Shown one piece after another: positions 1 through 5,525 of a stretch of 10,198 nucleotides of DNA; positions within the stretch are counted from its first letter, which is position 1; each line of letters opens with the position of its first letter. The stretch is taken from positions 1 through 10,198 of the forward strand of contig CAMLKQ010000062.1 of NCBI GenBank assembly GCA_946480585.1. The letters are read 5' to 3'. Below the pieces are notes generated by a model. It saw nothing but the letters and a program-made list of their open reading frames with translations. It did not search any database and was not told the origin of the DNA. This stretch comes from an uncultured Kangiella sp. (lineage in GTDB: Bacteria > Pseudomonadota > Gammaproteobacteria > Enterobacterales > DSM-103792). Both the position numbers and the translations under genes were made by a program.

Positions 1-422
1 GGTGCATCGCGCTGGGTCACATTGTCTTGCAAGGCCAGCGAGCCGGCCGTGGTCGGCAGCAGATCGGCTGATTCGATATTGTCTTTCAGCAAGAGCGGGA
101 CGCCATGCAACGGCCCGCGCGGACCTTTGCTGGCGCGTTCGGCATCGAGCGCCTGGGCGATTGTCATCGCGTCCGGGTTCAAGGCCAGTACGCTGTTCAG
201 CTGCGGGCCGTTGCGATCCAGGGTGGCGATACGCAGCAGGTAATGTTCCACCAGCTGCACCGACGTGACGGTGCCCGCGCTGAGATCGGCCTGCAACTGC
301 GCAATTGATTTTTCTTCTGCGCTGTAACTGGCTTCAAGTCGTTTCGGTCCTTCCGATGGCGAGCAGGCTACCAGGCTGCCAATCAGCAGCAGCACGGCGG
401 GCCTGAGGAAACGGTGCATCAT
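1..422 (-). CDS. Amidase-signature family lipoprotein, N-terminal 140 residues (runs off the left edge)
   Basis: This is the start of an amidase-signature (AS) enzyme, a family that hydrolyses amide bonds with a Ser-cisSer-Lys triad. Residues 4-20 form a lipoprotein signal peptide ending in the lipobox LVAC, with Cys20 as the lipidation site, so the enzyme should be membrane-anchored in the envelope. Residues 103-117 (GPLHGVPLLLKDNIE) are the family block around the catalytic lysine, here Lys113. TTAGSLAL (124-131) is also typical of the fold. The two serines of the triad and the C-terminus lie outside the window. The gene begins with tandem ATG codons at 422 and 419. The first overlaps the TGA of the upstream MATE gene (ATGA), with AGGA just before it, so translation is probably coupled. 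Peptide-amidase-like AS enzymes resemble it, but the substrate cannot be told from this part. Family assignment is secure; function is not. Confidence 0.9.
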   Translation of the reverse strand, partial: MMHRFLRPAVLLLIGSLVACSPSEGPKRLEASYSAEEKSIAQLQADLSAGTVTSVQLVEHYLLRIATLDRNGPQLNSVLALNPDAMTIAQALDAERASKGPRGPLHGVPLLLKDNIESADLLPTTAGSLALQDNVTQRDA

Positions 423-1852
423 GCCTGTTCCTGAGCGGGGTGAGCGGTGTGCGGTGTGGTCGCTGTGTCGTCGGCAAACGGACGATGCCAGTGCCGCGAG
501 CGGCGCCAGAATCGCCAATTCAACAATACTGCCGCGAGCGTCAAACCGGCGATCATGCCGGCCCAATAACCGGCTGGCCCGAGCCTGCTGTACTGTGCCA
601 ACAGCCAGCCGGTCGGAAAGCCGACGACCCAGTATGCCACCATGCTGATCAGCATGGGATAACGGGTGTCTTTCAGGCCACGCAATGCTCCTGACGCGGT
701 CACCTGCAAGGCATCGGACAATTGGAAAATCGCTGCCAGCGACAGAAAACTGATCGCCATCTGTTGCACGGCCTGATCATCGCTGTACAGACCGGTGATG
801 TGTTCGGGCAGCAGCAACATGCTGCCAGTGGAAAGCAGCGCAATCGCGGCGGCAAAGCCAATCCCGATCCAGCCAGCGCGACGCACCGCAGCCGGAGAAC
901 CGGCGCCAACGGCAAAGCCCACGCGCGCCGTGATGGCGTTTGCGATGCCAAGCGGGATCATGAACGTCAGCGACGCGTAATTAAGGGCGATCTGGTGTGC
1001 TGAAATAATGGTTGTGCTGTAAGTCGCCATCATCAAACCGATCATCGCGAACATCAGCACTTCCAATGCGAACGCCGACCCCATCGGCACACCGAGCCGG
1101 GCGATTTCACCGATCTGCGGCCACTGCGGTTTCTGCCAGTGCAAAAATGGCCGGAGTGCGGCATGCCGTTTGGCGCGCAGGGTGTAGGCGAGCATGAACA
1201 GAAACATCAGCATCCAGGTCAGGCTGGTGGCATAGCCAGCGCCGACAGCACCGAGTTTCGGTGCGCCGAGGTTGCCATACATCAACAGCCAGTTCAGAAA
1301 GGCGTTGATCGGCACCGCCAGAAACGCACAGGTCATCACCGCCTTGTTGGCAAACAGTCCTTCATTGCTGAAACGCAGGCTCAGGTACAGCCAGAAAAAG
1401 GGCGTACCCCATGACAAGGCTTTGATGTACTCGATGGCGGTTGGCCGAACGCTGGCTTCGACATTGAGCCAATCGAGTACCACGCCGAGTTCGCGCCAGA
1501 GCAAGAACACCGGCACGCTGATCAGGATCGCAAACCACAGACCGCTGCGTATGCTGGCGGCGACCGCACTGACGTTTTTGGCGCCATGGTATTGGGCGCT
1601 GATCGGGTTAAGTGCTAGAAACACGCCGAGAATGAACAGCATCAACGGACTGATCAGGTTGACGCCGGTTGCAACGGCGGCGAGTGCATCCGGCCCCAGA
1701 TGACCGGCCATGATGGTATCGACGGTGCCGAGCGACATGGTTGCCAGTTGCGCGGCCACGGCAGGTGTTGCAATGCGGATCAGTGCCGACAATTCCTGGC
1801 GGGCGTTGGTCGCGGGCGCTGGAGAAAAAGCGTGCTGGTCAGTGAGGCTCAT
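419..1852 (-). CDS. MATE-family multidrug efflux transporter (NorM type)
   Basis: This is a 477-residue inner-membrane cation-coupled drug antiporter, close to the usual length of NorM proteins, with about 12 hydrophobic segments. The N-terminal motif TVDTIMAGHLGPDALAAVA (residues 43-61) is the family hallmark in TM1-2. Asp45, Glu264 (FALEVLMF) and Asp380 (LSDALQVTASGALRG) are spaced 219 and 116 residues apart, exactly like the coupling residues Asp36, Glu255 and Asp371 known from Vibrio cholerae NorM. That places it in the NorM branch and suggests an intact ion path. I chose ATG 1852 because GGGAG lies five bases upstream. The in-frame ATG at 1876 has no such site. The C-terminal tail after about residue 450 is hydrophilic. 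The next gene, a lipoprotein amidase, starts inside its stop codon, so the two are probably expressed together. The substrate is unknown. Confidence 0.93.
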   Translation of the reverse strand: MSLTDQHAFSPAPATNARQELSALIRIATPAVAAQLATMSLGTVDTIMAGHLGPDALAAVATGVNLISPLMLFILGVFLALNPISAQYHGAKNVSAVAASIRSGLWFAILISVPVFLLWRELGVVLDWLNVEASVRPTAIEYIKALSWGTPFFWLYLSLRFSNEGLFANKAVMTCAFLAVPINAFLNWLLMYGNLGAPKLGAVGAGYATSLTWMLMFLFMLAYTLRAKRHAALRPFLHWQKPQWPQIGEIARLGVPMGSAFALEVLMFAMIGLMMATYSTTIISAHQIALNYASLTFMIPLGIANAITARVGFAVGAGSPAAVRRAGWIGIGFAAAIALLSTGSMLLLPEHITGLYSDDQAVQQMAISFLSLAAIFQLSDALQVTASGALRGLKDTRYPMLISMVAYWVVGFPTGWLLAQYSRLGPAGYWAGMIAGLTLAAVLLNWRFWRRSRHWHRPFADDTATTPHTAHPAQEQA

Positions 1853-1862
1853 GGCGGCTCCC
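1853..1862 (-). promoter_or_regulatory. Ribosome binding site fixing the MATE start
   Basis: On the minus strand GGGAG (1862-1858) sits five bases before ATG 1852. No purine-rich site precedes the alternative ATG at 1876, so the shorter protein is preferred. Confidence 0.6.
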
Positions 1863-1942
1863 GGTCGGGCCGCCATGGTAACGGAGCGTTGTCAGCGAAC
1901 AAAGCAGTTTCACCGCAGACGACTGTCAGAATCGCTACTGAT

Positions 1943-2716
1943 TTACGGCAGCTTGTCGATCTTGATCTGGACCCGCCAATCGCCGCGCCGGGTTTGCCAG
2001 GTGCTGTCGCCAGCGCGTTGCACCGCTGCCAGTGGCAACCATTCGCCGAGCGGACCTTGCACCTGGGTTTCCAGCACGCTGATATGCAGGCTGCCGTCCT
2101 CTGCGGTGACCGGTACACGTTCGCGCGGATTGACCCGCACCAGCACCTTGTCGCCTTGCACTACCGGCAAGACATAAAAACCGCGACCACTTTCCCGGTA
2201 TTGATTGCTGGTGATCAACTGGCCGCGGGTCGACAAATGCAGCGTGAGTTCGGGAATATCGGTGCCGGTGTGTATGAATGCGGTTTGTCCCGACAGCGTA
2301 TGCACCTGCTGCAGGTTGCGATCCGCATCCCTTTGGGTTTGATAGACACCACCAGCGCTGACGCGGGCGCCGTCATTGTCGATCGTGACATTGGCATTTG
2401 CCGATGTGTCGGTGCTTTCCTGTTGCTGTTGCCATTGCACCGACACCAACAGCCGCACCGGCGGCTTGTCGAGTTGACCGATGACGTTCTGCACCTGTGC
2501 CCATTCGCTGTCGGTCAGGTTCAGCAGCAGTTTGTTGTCAACCGCGCTGGCACCGGCGCCGGCCGGCAAGTGCGGGCGCAGGATTTCCAGCACCGGCGTC
2601 GCCAGCGAATAGCGCAGTTCGACGATGCGCAGGCTGCGCTCGTTGGCGCTCGCCAGCAGACTCATGGTCAACAACAAGAGCGTCAGAATGGCGCGCAACA
2701 CAATCCGATCTCCCAT
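1943..2716 (-). CDS. Exported protein with a secretin N-domain (NolW-like) and a reduced secretin-like C-terminal part
   Basis: This is a 257-residue exported protein. A signal peptide covers residues 6-24, with likely cleavage at ASA|NE. Residues 29-95 read like a secretin N1/NolW domain (I31-VEL...A39-T...L46...LLLNL...I79-xx-LDKP). Residues about 123-200 keep the style of a secretin core (LSGQTAFIHTG followed by GFYVLPVVQGDKVLVRVNP). The protein is far shorter than a true secretin, about 600 residues, and lacks room for the full beta-barrel gate, so it probably does not form a channel by itself. Role unknown; a periplasmic partner of an envelope complex is possible. The ATG at 2716 has no Shine-Dalgarno. 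An in-frame GTG at 2701 has GGGAG eight bases upstream and may be the real start, which would also shorten the signal peptide. It precedes the MATE gene by 90 bp on the same strand. Confidence 0.8.
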   Translation of the reverse strand: MGDRIVLRAILTLLLLTMSLLASANERSLRIVELRYSLATPVLEILRPHLPAGAGASAVDNKLLLNLTDSEWAQVQNVIGQLDKPPVRLLVSVQWQQQQESTDTSANANVTIDNDGARVSAGGVYQTQRDADRNLQQVHTLSGQTAFIHTGTDIPELTLHLSTRGQLITSNQYRESGRGFYVLPVVQGDKVLVRVNPRERVPVTAEDGSLHISVLETQVQGPLGEWLPLAAVQRAGDSTWQTRRGDWRVQIKIDKLP

Positions 2717-2725
2717 CCAGTCAGT

Positions 2726-2756
2726 GTTATCCAGCCCGTGTTGGCGGTCGGTTCAA
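2726..2756 (-). promoter_or_regulatory. Possible promoter for the secretin-like gene
   Basis: Minus-strand TTGAAC (2756-2751) and GATAAC (2731-2726) resemble -35 and -10 boxes, each matching four of six bases, with a 19-bp spacer that is slightly long. Transcription would begin near 2719, too close for the ATG at 2716 but suitable for the GTG at 2701. The -35 box lies in the first unit of the 14-bp repeat. Confidence 0.3.
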
Positions 2757-2807
2757 ACAAATCAGTTCAAATCAGTCAGGTCAAACAGGTGAGTTCAAAT
2801 AAAGAGC
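2752..2807. repeat. 14-bp tandem repeat, about 3.5 copies
   Basis: TTCAAA or GTCAAA recurs at 2752, 2766, 2780 and 2794, exactly 14 bp apart. Plus-strand units are TTCAAACAAATCAG, TTCAAATCAGTCAG, GTCAAACAGGTGAG and the start of a fourth, TTCAAATAA. The array spans the gap between the DUF7931-like and secretin-like genes and overlaps the stop codon of the former (2797-2795). It could be a binding array for a regulator or simple tandem slippage. Confidence 0.75.
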
Positions 2808-3319
2808 CGGCGCAACTCGGAAGCCGGCCGGCTGATTTGCCAGACCTCGTCAAAAAATTTCAGTTTTTCCAGACACGGCAGCGGTGCGTGAAAATGCACC
2901 TCGCCGGCAAACTCGGCGGAATTGCTGCGGTAGAGCAGGCCATTCTGATCCACCACCATGAAGCTGAACGGATGGTGCTGGTGATCCTCATGAATGATCC
3001 GGACATCAATTTTGCTGCTCAAGCGCTGCACCAGCTCCAGCCAGCGGTGGCCATTGCGCTGGGCCGGGCCGACATCGGCAACCAGCAGACGGGCGTGGCT
3101 GCTGCGATGGCGTCGCGCCAAGGCGCTGAAAGCATGGCTGATGTCGGCGTCATCAAGTACGCGCGGGTCCAGATCGCGGCTGAACAAATAGAGATGGCGC
3201 TGGGCCTGGCTGATCAAGCGCAGTGCGGCCAGCCGATTATCGGTGCTGGTGTGCAAGGCAAAATCGGCGGTCTCGCCCAATCTGGCGGCATTGAGCTGGC
3301 TTTCCAGGGTGTCGGACAT
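2795..3319 (-). CDS. DUF7931-like protein with a degenerate phospholipase-D fold
   Basis: This is a 174-residue soluble protein with no signal peptide or TM segment. Its layout resembles one half of a phospholipase-D domain: an alpha/beta start (HLYLFSRDLDPRVLDD, residues 42-57), a helix, a strand with ARLLVADV, then VRIIHEDHQHHPFSFMVVD (106-124) and LLYRSNSAEFAG (128-139). Active PLD enzymes carry HxK(x4)D. Here His116 is followed by Phe where lysine should be, and the aspartate is one place late, so PLD catalysis is unlikely. I recall (unchecked) proteins like this beside GNAT acetyltransferases in pseudomonads, sometimes labelled histone acetyltransferase HPA2, a name this sequence does not support. 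ATG 3319 was chosen because the upstream extension to 3451 looks non-coding. Its Shine-Dalgarno (GAG) is weak. It lies downstream of the GNAT gene on the same strand, across a 418-bp gap. Confidence 0.75.
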   Translation of the reverse strand: MSDTLESQLNAARLGETADFALHTSTDNRLAALRLISQAQRHLYLFSRDLDPRVLDDADISHAFSALARRHRSSHARLLVADVGPAQRNGHRWLELVQRLSSKIDVRIIHEDHQHHPFSFMVVDQNGLLYRSNSAEFAGEVHFHAPLPCLEKLKFFDEVWQISRPASELRRLFI

Positions 3320-3413
3320 GAGCTCGGCTTGCAAACTTGAGACGTGGTTCGATGGTAGCAGACCTGCACCAGTGTAACGTTGTTCACTCGTCTGCAAATC
3401 TGCAATTGCCGCC

Positions 3414-3620
3414 ATGAACGAATCGCAACCACCGTTGGCTGATGCCGTCATTGAACGGGCTTTGCAGGGCTATGCCCCTGAAACCGTGCAGCAGGCGTCC
3501 GCATTGGTTTCCGGACTGTTGTCCATTCTGCCGCTGGAGGACGTCGAGCGCGAGCTAGCGGCAGTTCCCGGTCGCGCTGACCTGCGCAGCTCGGAGCACC
3601 CCGACAACGCAACGGCGTGA
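3414..3620 (+). CDS. Possible small protein of 68 residues, unknown function
   Basis: This reading frame lies in the gap between the GNAT gene and the DUF7931-like gene, opposite in direction to both. Its N-terminal 50 residues would form amphipathic helices (ADAVIERALQ, then VQQASALVSGLLSILPLEDV), followed by a polar tail. It has no signal peptide, TM segment or cysteine. For: codons have a coding look, with G-rich first positions and about two thirds G or C in third positions, and no better frame covers the stretch. Against: no clear Shine-Dalgarno precedes the ATG, it is short, and I recognise no family. If real, it is transcribed divergently from the DUF7931-like gene, about 94 bp away. 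Confidence 0.42.
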   Translation: MNESQPPLADAVIERALQGYAPETVQQASALVSGLLSILPLEDVERELAAVPGRADLRSSEHPDNATA

Positions 3621-3737
3621 ACCGTCGATGACAGGCATTTGCCACCACTGAACGTCATCGATTGCATCGTGTGCAGCGCATTGCCGGGCTTTGTGTTGCA
3701 GGACAGCGGGTGACGGCGAACCGCTGAAACGCGGTGA
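3621..3737. other. Short gene-poor gap with weak dyads only
   Basis: I see no gene here. CAGCGG (3704-3709) can pair with CCGCTG (3721-3726), and ACCGC (3720-3724) with GCGGT (3731-3735). The two hairpins exclude each other. Neither is followed by a T-run on either strand, so I do not call a terminator. Confidence 0.4.
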
Positions 3738-4205
3738 TCAAGAGGCCAGATGCTGCGGTCGGGCCTGACGCGGGGCGCCCAAGGCAAGCCGCATGGTCCG
3801 ATGTGGAATACCGGCTTCCATATAGACGCAGCCGGCAGCTTGAAACTGATGGGTTTCGTAAAAGCCTTGAGCGGTGATGGGGGCAGCGAGCGTGACCTGT
3901 TGTTGCCCGCGCTCGAGGGCGATGGCAATGAGCTCCTCAAGCAGTGCCGAGCCAACGCCGTGTTGGCGCCAAGGCATCAGCACGGCAATGCGGCCGATGG
4001 TGCCGTTGGGCTCCAGTCGACCGGCGCCGACCGGGGCGCCGTCTTCCGCAACGGCCAGCACGTGGAAGCTGCCCGGATCGCGTCCATCCTGATCATGTTC
4101 CGGGGCAATCCGCATCTCGACCGCAAACACTTTCTGCCGGACGAGTGCCAGCAGGGCGCCGTGATCACGCCAGCTGCAGCGCAAGATGCGAAAGCGCGGC
4201 TCCAT
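3738..4205 (-). CDS. GNAT-family N-acetyltransferase (ElaA-like)
   Basis: This is a 155-residue acyl-CoA-dependent acetyltransferase, a normal size for a single GNAT domain and cytosolic. The acetyl-CoA pyrophosphate loop is R80-Q-H-G-V-G85 within IGRIAVLMPWRQHGVGSALL (70-89), matching the Q/RxxGxG/A motif after strand beta4. The N-terminal LVRQKVFAVEMRIAPEHDQDGRD (21-43) and the C-terminal FYETHQFQAAG...EAGIPH (115-135) resemble the ElaA/YjcF-like branch, whose substrates are mostly unknown. I start it at ATG 4205 because AGGAG lies five bases upstream. The open frame continues to 4295, but that part has no family character. It follows the cupin gene by 93 bp and precedes the DUF7931-like gene, all on the minus strand. 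This order is probably conserved across related genomes. Confidence 0.88.
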   Translation of the reverse strand: MEPRFRILRCSWRDHGALLALVRQKVFAVEMRIAPEHDQDGRDPGSFHVLAVAEDGAPVGAGRLEPNGTIGRIAVLMPWRQHGVGSALLEELIAIALERGQQQVTLAAPITAQGFYETHQFQAAGCVYMEAGIPHRTMRLALGAPRQARPQHLAS

Positions 4206-4215
4206 CCGTTCTCCT
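4206..4215 (-). promoter_or_regulatory. Ribosome binding site fixing the GNAT start
   Basis: Minus-strand AGGAG (4215-4211) is five bases before ATG 4205, which argues against the longer open frame beginning at 4295. Confidence 0.65.
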
Positions 4216-4298
4216 GAACTGATTGCCGATGACCCGCAAGCATTGTGACCGCTGCCCGTCAGCGCCGGTGTTGCTCGCCATTCCGGACACAACAAACG

Positions 4299-5453
4299 CT
4301 AGAGGAGAAAAGCCCCTCTATTGACCAGCATAGTCAGAGTCGGCAAAAAGGCCAAGTCATCGGCAAATTGATTCAACGCGCTGCCATCAATGACACGGGC
4401 GTTGCACAGAAACGCCGCCGATTCCGAGCGCAAGCTGCCCACTTCCAACTCTTCACCGTTGGCAAACACATGCACGCGGCCATCGCTACCGGCGAACCAG
4501 GCAAAGCGGGCATCATCATGCTTTTGCAGCACTTTCTTTTTGCTCAGCAGGGTTTTCAGTTTGCTTTCGCTGAGTTCATCTTCCAGCCATTCGAGTGGTA
4601 CACGAGTCTGACTCACCAGACAGGCGAACGCGCGTTCGACCAAGGCCGGTTGCTGCACCAGCTCCAGCATCATGTCGCGCACTTTCTGTTGCGTCACTGC
4701 CGGAATCAACGCGGTGTCGGTGGCGGGTTGCAGATCCGGATCGGCAAAGCGTTTGCCGTCGACATGGTTCTCGACCATCCACTCGGCAAGGCGGGTCAGG
4801 ATGTCGGCCTGCGATTGCACCCGGAAGCCCACCGAATAGGTCAGGCAGGGCTCGATGGCGGTACCCCAGTGCGGCGCACCCGGCGGCACATACATGACAT
4901 CGCCGGGTTCGACGATGACGTCGATGCTGGCTTCGAATGGCTCGACTTGCCGCAAGGCCTTGACCGCTGGATTCTGAATCACAGTGATGCTGGCATCGGC
5001 GACTTGCCAGCGCCGGCGACCGAGTCCCTGCACCAGAAACACGTCGTATTGATCGGTGTGCGGTCCGACGCCGCCACCTTTGACCGCGTAGCTGACCATG
5101 ACGTCGTCAAAGCGCCACTGCGGGAAGCAGTCATAGGCATGGCGAATGGCGGCCACTTCCGGCACCCAGTGATCGACGGCCTGCACCAGCAGCGTGTAGT
5201 TTTCTTTCGGCAGCTTCTTGAACGTGCTGGCTTTGAACGGACCGTGTTGCAGCTGCCACTGACCGCTGGCCGGATCGTGCTGGACCAGCCGTGATTCGAC
5301 GTCTTCTTCCATCGCGAGACCGGCCAGTTCCTCCGGCGTGATCGCCGCCAGATCGGCTGGAAATGCGCCCTTGATCAGCAGCGGTTTTTTCTGCCAGTAG
5401 TCGCGCAGGAATTGTTCAGCGGTCAAGCTGCCAAAGAGTGTCGGCCGGGTCAT
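4299..5453 (-). CDS. roxA: Cupin-fold 2-oxoglutarate oxygenase, RoxA/YcfD-type ribosomal protein L16 arginine hydroxylase
   Basis: This is a 384-residue JmjC/cupin-4 family Fe(II) and 2-oxoglutarate dependent oxygenase. Its E. coli relative YcfD hydroxylates an arginine of ribosomal protein L16. The iron triad is visible: His132 and Asp134 in GPHTDQYDVFLVQGLGRRRW (130-149), and His195 in PPGAPHWG (190-197). Arg147, 15 residues after His132, sits where YcfD has its 2-oxoglutarate-binding Arg140. The entry SLTAEQFLRDYWQKKPLLIKG (9-29) is the usual start of the family, and the C-terminal part is the dimerisation and winged-helix region. Length matches the family (about 370-390). There is no signal peptide. 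No strong Shine-Dalgarno precedes the ATG. A TGGCATAAT extended -10 lies about 36 bp upstream. It is followed by GNAT and DUF7931-like genes. L16 as substrate is inferred from family, not shown. Confidence 0.92.
   Translation of the reverse strand: MTRPTLFGSLTAEQFLRDYWQKKPLLIKGAFPADLAAITPEELAGLAMEEDVESRLVQHDPASGQWQLQHGPFKASTFKKLPKENYTLLVQAVDHWVPEVAAIRHAYDCFPQWRFDDVMVSYAVKGGGVGPHTDQYDVFLVQGLGRRRWQVADASITVIQNPAVKALRQVEPFEASIDVIVEPGDVMYVPPGAPHWGTAIEPCLTYSVGFRVQSQADILTRLAEWMVENHVDGKRFADPDLQPATDTALIPAVTQQKVRDMMLELVQQPALVERAFACLVSQTRVPLEWLEDELSESKLKTLLSKKKVLQKHDDARFAWFAGSDGRVHVFANGEELEVGSLRSESAAFLCNARVIDGSALNQFADDLAFLPTLTMLVNRGAFLL
4301..4319 (-). terminator. Weak hairpin across the cupin gene stop codon
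   Basis: AGAGGAG (4301-4307) pairs with CCCCTCT (4313-4319), seven pairs with one G-T wobble and a five-base loop. On the minus-strand transcript it covers the last codons and stop of the cupin gene and is followed only by a loose T-rich stretch (GTTTGTTGTGT). It may attenuate rather than terminate. Confidence 0.25.
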
Positions 5454-5488
5454 GGTCTGGAAATCGAAGGTGGGCGGCGAGGGCGACC

Positions 5489-5497
5489 ATTATGCCA
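5489..5497 (-). promoter_or_regulatory. Extended -10 element for the cupin gene
   Basis: On the minus strand TGGCATAAT fits an extended -10 (TGn plus five of six bases of TATAAT). No convincing -35 lies upstream, as is common for this promoter class. Transcription would start near 5482, leaving a leader of about 30 bases to ATG 5453. It suggests the cupin gene can be expressed separately from the cyclase gene that ends 72 bp upstream. Confidence 0.4.
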
Positions 5498-5525
5498 CGC
5501 CGGATCTGCGCCACGCTGATTCGGA

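Noticed and set aside
1700..3340. A 546-codon open frame on the plus strand
   Set aside because: It runs antisense across the start of the MATE gene, the secretin-like gene and most of the DUF7931-like gene. Those minus-strand genes have clear family motifs, and this frame has none. High GC makes such shadows common.
3470..3955. A minus-strand frame of 161 codons between the GNAT and DUF7931-like genes
   Set aside because: It is out of frame with the GNAT gene and overlaps its C-terminal half. The product is Ser/Pro/Arg-rich with no motif.
4245..5294. A 349-codon open frame on the plus strand
   Set aside because: It is antisense to the cupin gene with its intact iron-binding triad, and has no protein character of its own.
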